From positions 588,396 to 652,395 of the forward strand of contig NZ_JAOVZU010000001.1 of assembly GCF_025717005.1 (NCBI RefSeq): 64,000 bases of DNA. The letters run 5' to 3'. Source of the DNA: Actinotalea endophytica (GTDB taxonomy: Bacteria > Actinomycetota > Actinomycetes > Actinomycetales > Cellulomonadaceae). Position numbers and translations under genes: made by a program. Below, in pieces: positions 9,055-17,658 of this stretch. The first letter of the stretch is position 1, and the number at the start of each line of letters is the position of its first letter. The notes under the pieces are model-generated. The model was not told the DNA's origin and did not search any database. It saw only the letters and a program-made list of their open reading frames with translations.

Positions 9055-10272
9055 TCAGTCGCCGTCCTTGGGCGCCAGGAGCATGCGGTCGACGGCCGCC
9101 GGGTGGAACACCGTGTCCGCGACCAGCCTCGCCAGGCCGTGGACTCCGGGATCGGGGAGTGCGCTGGGCACGATGCGGAGGTTGCGGGTCGCCAGGGGAA
9201 GTGACCGGTGGTAGATGGCCTCGCGAGCGGTGGCCAGGAGGATGTCGTCCAGCGCGGCGAGCTGTCCGCCGACGACGACGACGGCCGGGTTGAGCATGTT
9301 GACGATGTCGGAGATGGCGGTGCCGAGGATCGTCCCTGCGTGGCGGACGAGCGAGAGTGCCGTGCGGTTGCCACCTCGGACGGCGTTGACGACGTCGCTC
9401 ACCGAGCTCGCCGCGTAGCCCGCTTCGGTGAGGTCCCGGGCGAGGGCCCACCCGCCGGCGTAGGCCTCGACGCAGCCGCGGTTGCCGCAGCGGCACAGCG
9501 GGCCGTCGTCGTCCCGCCCGGTGAGGGAGACGTGACCGATGTCACCAGCCGCGCCGTCGGTGCCGCGGTAGAGCTCGCCACGGATGAGCAGCCCCGTGCC
9601 GATGCCCGTGCCGATCTTGACGAACACCATGTTCTCGACGTCCGGGAGCGCTCGGACGTGCTCGCCGAGGACCATCGCATTGGTGTCTTTCTCGACGATC
9701 ACCGAGCAGCCGTAGCGCTTGCGGAACGCGGCAGGGATGTCGTACTCGTGCCAGCCGGTCATGATCGGCGGGCTGACGACTCTGCCGGTGTCGTGGGCGA
9801 CCGGTCCTGGAACGTCTATCCCGATGCCGATCACGTCGGCGGGAGTGCGCCCGTGGGCGCGCATCTGACGCTGGAAGCCGTGGTCCATCACGGTCAGGAC
9901 CTCGATCGGTCCGGTCGTGATGTCGATGTCGAGGAGCTCCTCTCCGAGCACCTCGCCCGTGGCGTCACAGGCCGCCACTCGCATCCCGGTGGCGCCGGTG
10001 TCGGCGACGAGGATCACGCGTCGCCCGCGGGCGAGGCCGAACCGCTCGGCCGGCCGACCGCGGCCGAACACCGCGGTGGACCGGACTTCGAGCAGGCCGA
10101 GTCCGAGCAGGGTGTCGACTCGCTGAGAGACGGCCGTGCGGGAGATGCCCGTGCGGTGCGCGATGTCGAGCTTCGTGAGCCCCTCGGGCTCGCGCCGGAT
10201 GAGCTGGAGGATCGCCCCAGGTCCGTCGAGCAGCCAGGCGGGGGCGGGAGTGGACTTGTCGCCGTCGACCAT
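9055..10272 (-). CDS. ROK-family transcriptional regulator (XylR/NagC type)
   Basis: A 405-residue repressor-type protein. An N-terminal winged helix (LTKLDIAHRTGISRTAVSQR) is followed by a ROK sugar-kinase fold with VADTGATGMRVAA, IGIDVPGPV, an EKDTNAMVLGEH segment, the GTGIGTGLL phosphate loop and the zinc motif CRCGNRGCVEAYAGG. ROK regulators sense a sugar or sugar phosphate. The ATG at 10272 is chosen because a promoter ends six bases before it, predicting a leaderless mRNA; a longer frame upstream would begin before that promoter. It is divergent from the Frc-like operon at 10380 and is its likely regulator. Confidence 0.9.
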   Translation of the reverse strand: MVDGDKSTPAPAWLLDGPGAILQLIRREPEGLTKLDIAHRTGISRTAVSQRVDTLLGLGLLEVRSTAVFGRGRPAERFGLARGRRVILVADTGATGMRVAACDATGEVLGEELLDIDITTGPIEVLTVMDHGFQRQMRAHGRTPADVIGIGIDVPGPVAHDTGRVVSPPIMTGWHEYDIPAAFRKRYGCSVIVEKDTNAMVLGEHVRALPDVENMVFVKIGTGIGTGLLIRGELYRGTDGAAGDIGHVSLTGRDDDGPLCRCGNRGCVEAYAGGWALARDLTEAGYAASSVSDVVNAVRGGNRTALSLVRHAGTILGTAISDIVNMLNPAVVVVGGQLAALDDILLATAREAIYHRSLPLATRNLRIVPSALPDPGVHGLARLVADTVFHPAAVDRMLLAPKDGD

Positions 10273-10278
10273 GGAGGA

Positions 10279-10318
10279 ATTATGCCTGAGAAAGTTGGAT
10301 AGACGCAAGCGAAAGATG
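10279..10318 (-). promoter_or_regulatory. Leaderless promoter of the ROK gene and candidate ROK operator
   Basis: On the minus strand TTGCGT (10308-10303) and CATAAT (10284-10279) are 18 bases apart. The -10 box ends six bases before the ATG, so transcription would begin at or next to the start codon. There is no Shine-Dalgarno sequence. Two similar elements, GAAAGTTG (10290-10297) and GAAAGATG (10311-10318), are spaced 21 bases (two helical turns) and overlap this promoter. They suit a dimeric repressor controlling both directions. Confidence 0.6.
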
Positions 10319-10379
10319 TAAGTGCTACGTTGAGCGGCAGACGCCACCCCCGGCGTCATCGCTCACCAAGGGAGTTGAG

Positions 10380-11468
10380 ATGTCAGTCTTCACTCGCCGC
10401 AGCGCCGTGCTGGCCAGCGTCGGGGTCGCCTCGGCCCTCGTCCTGGCGGGCTGCTCGGGCGGCGCCACCACCGACGACGGTTCGTCCTCGAGCGCCGCAG
10501 GCGGCGACGCCATCGGCGTCACGTTGATCACCAAGGACCCGAACGACCCGTTCTGGGTCGCGATGATCGACGGCGCCGAGCAGGCAGCCAAGGACGCAGG
10601 CGTGGAGATCACCGTTGCGTCCGGCCGAGACCAGACCGACAGCGACAGCCAGATCCAGGCCATCGAGAACGCGATCCAGCGCGGCGACTCGGGCATCCTC
10701 ATCGCGAACAACGGCCCGGCCGTCAACGACGCGATCCAGAAGGCCGAGGACGCCGGCCTGATCGTCATCGCTCTCGACACGCCGACCACCCCGATCGACC
10801 TCGTCGACGCCACCTTCGCCTCCGACAACCGGCTCGCCGGTCAGCTGATCGGCGAGTGGGCGGCGGCGAAGCTCGGCGGGGACGACGCGACGATCGCCCT
10901 CATCGACCTGTTCTCCGACAAGGTCGTGTCGGTCGACTACGAGCGCGACCAGGGCTTCCTCGCAGGCATGGGGATCGACGTCGCGGACGAGAACATGAAC
11001 GGCGACGAGGCGGCCACCGGCTCGTATTCCCAGGGCAGCTACGAGATCGTCTGCAACGAAGCATCGAACGGCGCCGAGGACGGTGGCCGTACGGCGATGG
11101 AGAAGTGCCTGTCGCTGAACCCCGACATCAACGTCGTCTACACGGCGAACGAACCGTCGGCTCTCGGTGCGGTCCAGGCGCTCAAGGCAGCGGGCAACGA
11201 CAGTGCGCTGGTCGTGACGATCAACGGCAGCTGCGACGGCATCGCGGGCGTCGCCGACGGATCCTTCGGGGCGGACGCGCAGCAGTACCCGAGCAAGATG
11301 GGTTCCCTCGGGGTCCAGGCCGTCATCGACTACGTCAACAACGGCACCAAGCCCACGGCCGACGCCGGCAAGGACTTCACCAACACCGGCATCACCCTGG
11401 TGACCGACCAGCCGGTCGACGGCGTCGACAGCATCGACTCGACCGCGGGCGCCGACGGCTGCTACTGA
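10380..11468 (+). CDS. Sugar-binding lipoprotein of an ABC importer (FrcB-like)
   Basis: A 362-residue solute-binding lipoprotein with lipobox LAGC (lipidated Cys25), a short Ser-rich linker, and the Peripla_BP_4 fold (GVTLITKDPNDPFWVAMIDG, SDSQIQAIENAI, IVIALDTP, VYTANEPSALGAVQALK, VVTINGSCDG). The start has AAGGGAG 7-13 bases upstream. Gene order binding protein-permease-single-domain ATPase-kinase resembles the rhizobial frcBCAK fructose system. Downstream epimerase, kinase and GH32-like genes support a ketose ligand, but the ligand is not readable from sequence. Confidence 0.88.
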   Translation: MSVFTRRSAVLASVGVASALVLAGCSGGATTDDGSSSSAAGGDAIGVTLITKDPNDPFWVAMIDGAEQAAKDAGVEITVASGRDQTDSDSQIQAIENAIQRGDSGILIANNGPAVNDAIQKAEDAGLIVIALDTPTTPIDLVDATFASDNRLAGQLIGEWAAAKLGGDDATIALIDLFSDKVVSVDYERDQGFLAGMGIDVADENMNGDEAATGSYSQGSYEIVCNEASNGAEDGGRTAMEKCLSLNPDINVVYTANEPSALGAVQALKAAGNDSALVVTINGSCDGIAGVADGSFGADAQQYPSKMGSLGVQAVIDYVNNGTKPTADAGKDFTNTGITLVTDQPVDGVDSIDSTAGADGCY

Positions 11469-11504
11469 CGGGCGCGCGCACCGTCCACGTGAGGGAGAAG
11501 AGAC

Positions 11505-12545
11505 GTGACCACCACCCAAGGCCTCGGTGAGCTCACCGCGGCGGAACGGTTCCGGAGCAGGCCGCTCACGCGACTGCAACGCATCCAGCGCCTGCTGCAC
11601 AAGCACCCCGAGATCAGCCCGCTCGTCGTGCTCGTGATCGCGTCCTTCGCCTTCCAGCTCGCCAGCGACCGCTTCCTCACGGCAAGCAACATGTCGCTGA
11701 TCCTTCAGCAGGTCTCGATCATCGGTGCGCTGGCGGTCGGCCAGACGCTCGTCATCCTCACCGCGGGCATCGACCTCTCGGTCGGCGCGCTGATGATCTT
11801 CGTGTCCATGGTGATGGGCTCCCTGGCAGGCAACGTCGGCCTGCCAGGGGCCCTCGCCCTGCTGGTCGGGTTCGCGATCGGCATGCTGGCCGGGCTGATC
11901 AACGGCGTGCTGGTGGCCGTGGTTCGGCTACCACCGTTCATTACGACCCTGGGCACCCTGAGCGTCTTCACCGCACTGGCCCTGCTGATGAGCCACGGGA
12001 CCTCGATCCAGGGCGACGACCTGGGGTCGGTGCTCACCTTCACCTCAGTGCCCGTCGCCATCGGGCCGTTCCAGCTCACCGTGGGCGTGATCCTGATGAT
12101 CGCGATGTACCTCGCACTGGGGTACTGCCTGAACTGGACGAGCTGGGGCCGGCACGTCTACGCGGTCGGCAGCGACGAGGACGCGTCACGCCTGGCCGGT
12201 GTGCGCACCCGACGCGTGCTGCTCAGCGTCTACGTCGCGGCCGGGTTGCTGGTCGCGCTGTCGGCCTGGGTCCTGATCGGGCGGAACAACGCCGCGACCA
12301 CGAGCGCCGCGGTGGACGCGAACCTCGACTCGATCACTGCCGTGGTCATCGGCGGGACGAGCCTCTTCGGCGGTCGCGGACGCCTCACGGGCACCTTCAT
12401 CGGGGCGCTGACGGTAGGCGTCTTCCGCAACGGCCTCTCCCTGGCGCGCGTCGACGTGCTCTACCAGACCCTCGCGATCGGCATCCTGATCATCGCTGCC
12501 GTCGCGCTCGACCAGTGGATCCGCCGGACGGGGGCCCAGCGATGA
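11505..12545 (+). CDS. Sugar ABC transporter permease (FrcC-like)
   Basis: A 346-residue membrane permease of the BPD_transp_2 family (ribose/fructose type) with about ten hydrophobic spans. The conserved segments GQTLVILTAGIDLSVGALM near residue 80 and VVIGGTSLFGGRGRLTGTF near 280 are present. The GTG at 11505 follows GAGGGAGAAGAG. Its stop overlaps the ATPase start (ATGA at 12542). It forms the channel of the importer with the upstream lipoprotein and downstream ATPase. Confidence 0.92.
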   Translation: MTTTQGLGELTAAERFRSRPLTRLQRIQRLLHKHPEISPLVVLVIASFAFQLASDRFLTASNMSLILQQVSIIGALAVGQTLVILTAGIDLSVGALMIFVSMVMGSLAGNVGLPGALALLVGFAIGMLAGLINGVLVAVVRLPPFITTLGTLSVFTALALLMSHGTSIQGDDLGSVLTFTSVPVAIGPFQLTVGVILMIAMYLALGYCLNWTSWGRHVYAVGSDEDASRLAGVRTRRVLLSVYVAAGLLVALSAWVLIGRNNAATTSAAVDANLDSITAVVIGGTSLFGGRGRLTGTFIGALTVGVFRNGLSLARVDVLYQTLAIGILIIAAVALDQWIRRTGAQR

Positions 12546-13336
12546 GCGCCACGACGACCGCCACGACGACCGCCACGCCCGTCCTGTCCGCCCGTGGCCT
12601 GGTCAAGACCTACGGCCCGGTCGTCGCCATCGACGGCATCGACGTGGACCTGTACCCCGGCGAGGTCCTCGCCGTGATCGGCGACAACGGCGCAGGCAAG
12701 TCGACGCTGATCAAGTGCCTCACCGGGGCTGAGATTCCCGACGTCGGCACCATCGAGGTGGACGGTGAGCGCCAGGACTTCCGCACCCCGCAGGACGCCC
12801 GGGAGGCCGGCATCGAGACGGTCTACCAGACCCTCTCGCTCGCACCGCACCTGGACATCGCGGCCAACCTGTTCCTCGGCCGGGAGCTCCGCCGTCCTGG
12901 CCCGCTCGGGGGCGTCCTGCGCATGCTCGACCGCACCGCGATGCGCCGGCAGGCCGAGGAGAAGGTCAGCGCCCTGGGTATCCGGACCATCCAGGACATC
13001 AGCCAGATCGTCGAGACCTTGTCCGGCGGGCAGCGCCAGGCCGTCGCGATCGCGCGGGCCGTCGCGTTCGGCTCTCGGATCATCGTGCTCGACGAGCCGA
13101 CCGCCGCGCTCGGTGTGCGCGAGACCGCCCAGGTCCTCGAGGTGGTCGAAGGGCTCCGTGAACGTGGCATGTCCGTCGTGCTGATCAGCCACAACATGCC
13201 CAACGTGTTCCAGGTGGCCGACCGCATCCTGATCCAGCGGCTGGGCCGGGTCGCGGGCGTGGTCACCCCGAAGACCCACACAGCGGCCGAGGCCGTCGCG
13301 ATCATGACCGGCGCGGCAAGCCTCGGCGAGGAGTGA
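12542..13336 (+). CDS. Sugar ABC transporter ATP-binding protein, single domain (FrcA-like)
   Basis: A 264-residue ATPase with one nucleotide-binding domain: Walker A GDNGAGKST near residue 46, Q-loop YQTLSL, signature LSGGQRQAVAIARA and Walker [13 protein letters not shown]. Unlike MmsA at 4881 it has a single domain and must dimerise, as in FrcA-type importers. A TTTATTTAT-like Thr/Ala run opens the protein. The ATG at 12542 is chosen because it overlaps the permease stop; an in-frame upstream start at 12515 would lie inside the permease gene. Confidence 0.92.
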   Translation: MSATTTATTTATPVLSARGLVKTYGPVVAIDGIDVDLYPGEVLAVIGDNGAGKSTLIKCLTGAEIPDVGTIEVDGERQDFRTPQDAREAGIETVYQTLSLAPHLDIAANLFLGRELRRPGPLGGVLRMLDRTAMRRQAEEKVSALGIRTIQDISQIVETLSGGQRQAVAIARAVAFGSRIIVLDEPTAALGVRETAQVLEVVEGLRERGMSVVLISHNMPNVFQVADRILIQRLGRVAGVVTPKTHTAAEAVAIMTGAASLGEE

Positions 13337-13341
13337 CCACG

Positions 13342-14352
13342 ATGACCGCCAAGAAGATCATCCTCGACACCGATCCCGGGGTCGGGATCCCGGGGACCGA
13401 CGCGGACGACCCGATCGCGATCCTGCTCGCCCTCGCGCATCCTGGCGTGGAGCTGGTCGGTGTGACGACGACCTTCGGCAACTGCCCGCCCGCGCTCTCC
13501 GCGCGAGGAGCGGCGGCCGTGCTCCTCGCGGCCGGACGCCCCGACATCCCAGTGGTTCCGGGCTCCCCCGAGCCCCTCGACGGTGAGCTCGCCGAGGTGC
13601 TGGTGCAGGCCTACGCGGGGGCTCGCGGTCGCGAGGGCCGGATCCCGCTGCCGGCGACTCCCGAGGTCGATCGTGATGCGGCCGACTTCATCATCGACAC
13701 GGCCCGCTCGGCGCCGGGTGAGATCACGGTCGTCGCGATCGGCCCGCAGACGAACCTCGCCACGGCTCTGCGGCGTGACCCGGCACTTGCCGGTTACCTC
13801 GCCGGCGTGGTCTTCATGGGCGGAGGCCTGGGGATCGAGCCCACCTTCGGGCGGGGCAACATCACCCCCGTCGCCGAGTGCAACATCTACTTCGACCCGG
13901 TCGCGGCCGACATCGTCATGCGCTCCGGGGTCGACCTGACGATGGTCAGCCTCGACGTGACGAACCCGGCGACGGGGCTGCTCCTGACCGAGGACGTGAT
14001 CCGCACGGTCGACCCGGACGAGTCGGCGGTCGGTCGGATCTTCGCGGACATCAGCTCGACGTACCTCGAAGCGCCGATGTTCGACTGGGGGCACGGGTGC
14101 GTGCTCTACGACCCGCTCGCGGTGCTCGCTGCCGCCGACCCGAGCGTCGGCACCTACGAGGACATGGCGATCGCGATCGAGACGCTCGGTGAGCACACCC
14201 GCGGCCAGACAGTCCCGCTGCGTGACGCGCCGCCCAACGTCCACGTCATGGTGACCGTCGATGGGACAGCCGCCGTGCGCGAGGTCGTCGACCAGATCCG
14301 TCGGCTGTCCGTCGAGACGGCCACAGCAGGGAAGAAGGACTCCCGTGAGTGA
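13342..14352 (+). CDS. Inosine-uridine-preferring nucleoside hydrolase family protein
   Basis: A cytoplasmic Ca-dependent N-ribosyl hydrolase-type enzyme of about 336 residues. The N-terminal calcium signature begins DTDPGVG and completes its acidic pair only after an insert (IPGTDADD), so the usual DTDxGxDD spacing is enlarged. Other family segments are GVTTTFGNCP, AIGPQTNLA, VFMGGGLG and an NIYFDPVAADIV segment. The ATG at 13342 lies seven bases after GAGGAG; a GTG at 13333 overlapping the previous stop is an alternative. Its placement in a ketose-type operon suggests it cleaves a glycoside or nucleoside of the imported sugar. Substrate unknown. Confidence 0.85.
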   Translation: MTAKKIILDTDPGVGIPGTDADDPIAILLALAHPGVELVGVTTTFGNCPPALSARGAAAVLLAAGRPDIPVVPGSPEPLDGELAEVLVQAYAGARGREGRIPLPATPEVDRDAADFIIDTARSAPGEITVVAIGPQTNLATALRRDPALAGYLAGVVFMGGGLGIEPTFGRGNITPVAECNIYFDPVAADIVMRSGVDLTMVSLDVTNPATGLLLTEDVIRTVDPDESAVGRIFADISSTYLEAPMFDWGHGCVLYDPLAVLAAADPSVGTYEDMAIAIETLGEHTRGQTVPLRDAPPNVHVMVTVDGTAAVREVVDQIRRLSVETATAGKKDSRE

Positions 14353-15229
14353 CACCCAGACCAACCCGCTCGGCGTCCATGCCCTCGTCTGGGCCGGGGA
14401 CACCAGCGCCGCTTCGGTCGAGCGCGCCGTGCGGGAGACCGCCGCGGTCGGTTTCGACCTGCTCGAGTTCTCGCTGCACGACCTCGACAACCTCGACGTG
14501 CCGGCGACGAAGGTGCTCCTCGAGGACGCCGGCCTTCAGGTGGCCTGCTCCCGCGGCCTCGCGTTCGACGCGGACGTGTCCAGTGACGACCCGGCGGTCG
14601 TGGCGCGCGGCGCCGACCTCCTCGCGGCCTCGCTCGCCGCGACCGTCGGGCTCGGGGGCAAGGTCTTCACCGGAGCGCTGTACAGCGCTCTGGGCAAGTA
14701 CCCCCGCCCGCTGACCGCTGCCGGTCGGGCCAACGCCGTCGCCGTGATCAAGGACCTCGCCACGCAGGCGGCGTCGGACGACGTGACGCTCGGCCTCGAG
14801 ATCTGCAACCGGTACGAGACCAACGTGGTCAACACCGCGCGTGACGCGCTGCGGCTGGCCGACGACATCGGCGCCGACAACGTCAAGATCCACCTCGACA
14901 CCTATCACATGAACATCGAGGAGGACGACCTGGTCCGCCCCGTCCTCGAGGTCGGCGACCGGCTCGGCTACGTGCACATCGGGGAGAACCACCGAGGACA
15001 CCTCGGTTCGGGACACCTGGACCTCACCGGCTTCTTCCACGCGCTCGGTGACATCGACTACCGCGGCCCGATCACCTTCGAGTCGTTCTCCAGCGCCGTC
15101 GTCGCCGAAGGGCTGTCCAACGACCTCGCGGTCTGGCGCGACCTGTGGACCGACGGCCGCGAGCTCGCCGAGCACGCGTGCGTGTACCTGACCACGCTGC
15201 TCGCCGTCAGCCGGCCCGCGCGCGTCTGA
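14345..15229 (+). CDS. Sugar 3-epimerase, D-tagatose/D-psicose 3-epimerase-like TIM barrel
   Basis: A 294-residue xylose-isomerase-like TIM-barrel enzyme. The four metal ligands of ketose 3-epimerases can be matched: Glu in LEICNRYETN, Asp in HLDTYHMNIEE, His in HIGENHRG and Glu in FESFSS. The segment GHLGSGHLD is also typical. Such enzymes invert C3 of ketohexoses, for example psicose to fructose. The GTG at 14345 overlaps the nucleoside-hydrolase stop. Within the operon it could convert the released ketose into the substrate of the next gene, a kinase. The exact sugar is inference. Confidence 0.85.
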   Translation: MSDTQTNPLGVHALVWAGDTSAASVERAVRETAAVGFDLLEFSLHDLDNLDVPATKVLLEDAGLQVACSRGLAFDADVSSDDPAVVARGADLLAASLAATVGLGGKVFTGALYSALGKYPRPLTAAGRANAVAVIKDLATQAASDDVTLGLEICNRYETNVVNTARDALRLADDIGADNVKIHLDTYHMNIEEDDLVRPVLEVGDRLGYVHIGENHRGHLGSGHLDLTGFFHALGDIDYRGPITFESFSSAVVAEGLSNDLAVWRDLWTDGRELAEHACVYLTTLLAVSRPARV

Positions 15230-15238
15230 GGCGACGTC

Positions 15239-15889
15239 GTGATCACCGTCGACCCGGCTCTGGTCGCCAGGCTGGAGTCCCTGATGGCGCGCCACCGGCG
15301 CGTGCTCCTCGGGATCACCGGCGCGCCGGGCGCCGGCAAGTCGACTCTCGCCGAGGCGATCGTCGACCTCGTCGACCCCGACCGGCGAACCGCCGCGTGG
15401 GTGCCGATGGACGGCTACCACCTCGCCGACGTCGAGCTCGACCGGCTCGGTCGGCGGGCCCGCAAGGGGGCGATCGACACGTTCGACGGGCACGGGTACG
15501 TGTCGCTGCTCCGCCGGATCGCGCAGGAGACCACGACGACCGTTTACGCGCCCGCCTTCGACCGCTCGATCGAGCAGCCGATCGCGGGCAGCATCCCGGT
15601 GCTGCCGCAGGCGCGGCTCGTGGTGACCGAGGGCAACTACCTGCTCGACACCGAGGAGCCGTGGGGGGAGGTCCGCTCGGCGCTGACCGAGGTGTGGTTC
15701 TGCGACGTCGCGGCCGAGGTTCGGCAGGAGCGGCTGGTCGCGCGGCACGTCGAGTTCGGCAAGGCTCCTGACGCCGCGCGAGCCTGGGTCACGGACGTCG
15801 ACGAGGCCAACGCCCGCCGCATCATCGAAGCCCGCGACCGGGCGGCGTGCGTCGTCGTCGATGGTTCGTTGACGGCAGCGCTGACATGA
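15239..15889 (+). CDS. P-loop nucleoside/sugar kinase (FrcK/PanK-like)
   Basis: A 216-residue kinase of the phosphoribulokinase/uridine kinase/pantothenate kinase group. Walker A GAPGAGKST lies near residue 28, followed by PMDGYHLADVELDRLGRR, FDGHGYVSLL, YAPAFDRSIE and TEGNYLL. The kinase at the end of rhizobial frcBCAK belongs to the same group, so it is likely the sugar kinase that traps the imported ketose. The GTG start at 15239 lies nine bases after the epimerase stop. Its own stop overlaps the next start by four bases (ATGA at 15886). Confidence 0.82.
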   Translation: MITVDPALVARLESLMARHRRVLLGITGAPGAGKSTLAEAIVDLVDPDRRTAAWVPMDGYHLADVELDRLGRRARKGAIDTFDGHGYVSLLRRIAQETTTTVYAPAFDRSIEQPIAGSIPVLPQARLVVTEGNYLLDTEEPWGEVRSALTEVWFCDVAAEVRQERLVARHVEFGKAPDAARAWVTDVDEANARRIIEARDRAACVVVDGSLTAALT

Positions 15890-17301
15890 GCCTCGTCCGT
15901 CGGCCACCGGCGGCCGCAGCGGCCGGTGACGCGATCCCGGTCCGGATCGACGGTGTGACCCACCTGTTCTACCTGTCGTCGCCGCCCGGGCCGCTGGAGT
16001 ACCCGGGGCGGGTTCGCACCAGCTGGGAGCACGCGAGCTCGCGGGATCTCGTGCACTGGCGTCACCACGCGCCCGCGCTCGAGCCCGGCGGCGAGGGCGA
16101 TGTCGATGCCGGCGGTGTGTGGACCGGATCGGTCGTGCAGCACGAGGGTGCGCTCTACCTCTTCTACACCGGGCACGACCCGGGTTCGGCCAACCCGCAG
16201 ACGATCTGCCTGGCGATCAGCGACGACGGCGAGACGTTCACCCGCCACCCGGGCAACCCCCTCCTGCTGCCCCCGGCCGGGTGCGAGCCGGTCGACTGGC
16301 GCGACCCATACGTCTTCTTCCACCCCGACGAGCAGGTCTGGTGGATGGTCATTGCGGCGCGCGCAGCGGAGGGGCCCTACTGGCGCCGCGGGACGATCAT
16401 GCTCGCGACGTCCACGGACTTGGTGACCTGGGCCGTCGAGGACGAGCCGCTCTACGCGCCAGGCACCACCTACTGCCCGGAGTGCCCGGAGCTGTGGCCG
16501 GTCGACGGCCGCTGGTACCTCGTCTACTCGCGGTTCGACGACGACGCGGGCACCGTCTACCGGGTGGCGGACAGCTCCCGCGGGCCGTTCCGCACGCCGG
16601 CCGACGACTCGCTCGGCGGGCGTCGCTGGTACGCCGCCAAATCAGCGGAGGCCGATCACGGTCGGGTGTTCTTCGGCTGGTTGCACGACCGGGTCGGCGA
16701 GCGCTGGCTGTGGGGCGGCGACATGGCGTTGCCGAGGCTGGTCACCGCGCGGGACGACGGCACCCTGCAGGTTGCGCCGCTGCGCCAGGCCTGGCAGCTC
16801 GGTGAGACGTCGGCGACCTGGTCGGGCTCGCTGGGTGCACCGGGTCGGTCGACCGCGCACGAGGTGCTCCGGGACCTCCCGGATCGCTCCCACGTGACCG
16901 CGGCATTGAGCTTCGGCGACGCGCGCGCGGCGGAGATCCGACTCGAGGACGCGGACGCCGAGGGGTGGCGCCTGGTGCTCGACCCGGTCAGGGGAACCGC
17001 TTCGCTGCGTCGTGAGCCCGCGCCGCTCGACGACTTCTGGACCGACCTCACGGCCCGCGGGACCGTGCACCGCGAGGTCGACGGCCAGGTTCTGACCTCT
17101 GCGGCCCTCGGACCCTCCGCCGAACAGCTCTCGGTGGAGATCGTGCTGGACGGGGAGATCCTGGAGGTCTACCTGAACGACCACGCGGCGCTCACCTGGC
17201 GCATCGAACGCGACCGGCCGCTGGGTCTGGTGGCGGTCTCGGACGACGGCGCAGTGACGTGGGATCTCGTGGTTCGTGCGTGGAGGCCGGCGGGAGCCTA
17301 G
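15886..17301 (+). CDS. Glycoside hydrolase family 32-like protein (fructosidase type)
   Basis: A 471-residue five-bladed-propeller protein with a C-terminal sandwich. GH32 landmarks are DGVTHLFYL, a VWTGS motif, WRDPYVF (transition-state Asp) and CPECPELW, whose ECP (Glu199) is the acid/base. The usual nucleophile motif NDPNG is absent; the best replacement is Asp15 in AGDAIP. No signal peptide is seen, so it appears cytoplasmic, which suggests action on an imported fructoside or glycoside instead of extracellular fructan. The C-terminal domain (from about residue 300) ends with a GH32C-like SVEIVLDGEILEVYLNDH segment. Last gene of the operon. Confidence 0.82.
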   Translation: MSLVRRPPAAAAAGDAIPVRIDGVTHLFYLSSPPGPLEYPGRVRTSWEHASSRDLVHWRHHAPALEPGGEGDVDAGGVWTGSVVQHEGALYLFYTGHDPGSANPQTICLAISDDGETFTRHPGNPLLLPPAGCEPVDWRDPYVFFHPDEQVWWMVIAARAAEGPYWRRGTIMLATSTDLVTWAVEDEPLYAPGTTYCPECPELWPVDGRWYLVYSRFDDDAGTVYRVADSSRGPFRTPADDSLGGRRWYAAKSAEADHGRVFFGWLHDRVGERWLWGGDMALPRLVTARDDGTLQVAPLRQAWQLGETSATWSGSLGAPGRSTAHEVLRDLPDRSHVTAALSFGDARAAEIRLEDADAEGWRLVLDPVRGTASLRREPAPLDDFWTDLTARGTVHREVDGQVLTSAALGPSAEQLSVEIVLDGEILEVYLNDHAALTWRIERDRPLGLVAVSDDGAVTWDLVVRAWRPAGA

Positions 17302-17469
17302 GCGGCGGGTCGTCGGTATCGTCCTGCCATAGCCGTCCTCCTGCCCTGAGAGTCCGGCGGGCCGGCTCGGGAACACATGGCGTCGATCGACTATCGCTCA
17401 GTCACCGTGCACATCGCCAGAGGCTCGGGCACGTCGGCGACGACGCTCGCGGCGTCGGCGGCGGGTTCG

Positions 17470-17658
17470 TCAGCGGCCGGTCCGGCGCATCGCCGCTCCG
17501 GAGCCGAGGAACACCAGGCCGCCGCCCGCGATGACGAGCCACATGGGGAAGGGGTCGGTGACCACGAGGAGGCAGACGACGGCGGCCGCGATGCCGATGA
17601 GACCGACGATCATCATGGCCAGCCCCTGACTGTGCGCGACGTGGGGATGGGTAGACAT
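17470..17658 (-). CDS. Small two-span membrane protein, unknown
   Basis: A 62-residue protein with two hydrophobic segments (MMIVGLIGIAAAVVCLLVV and MWLVIAGGGLVFLGSGAAM) and a basic C-terminus. GAAGGTGA lies 6-13 bases before the ATG at 17658. It stands alone between the GH32 gene and a hydrolase gene, converging on the former. Similar orphan two-span proteins are common in actinobacteria. No function can be assigned. The 168 bases between it and the GH32 stop hold nothing recognisable. Confidence 0.65.
   Translation of the reverse strand: MSTHPHVAHSQGLAMMIVGLIGIAAAVVCLLVVTDPFPMWLVIAGGGLVFLGSGAAMRRTGR

Noticed and set aside
6317..9496. A 1,059-codon minus-strand frame across mmsB and the patatin gene
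   Set aside because: It covers several well-supported plus-strand genes and has low-complexity Arg/Gly/His composition.
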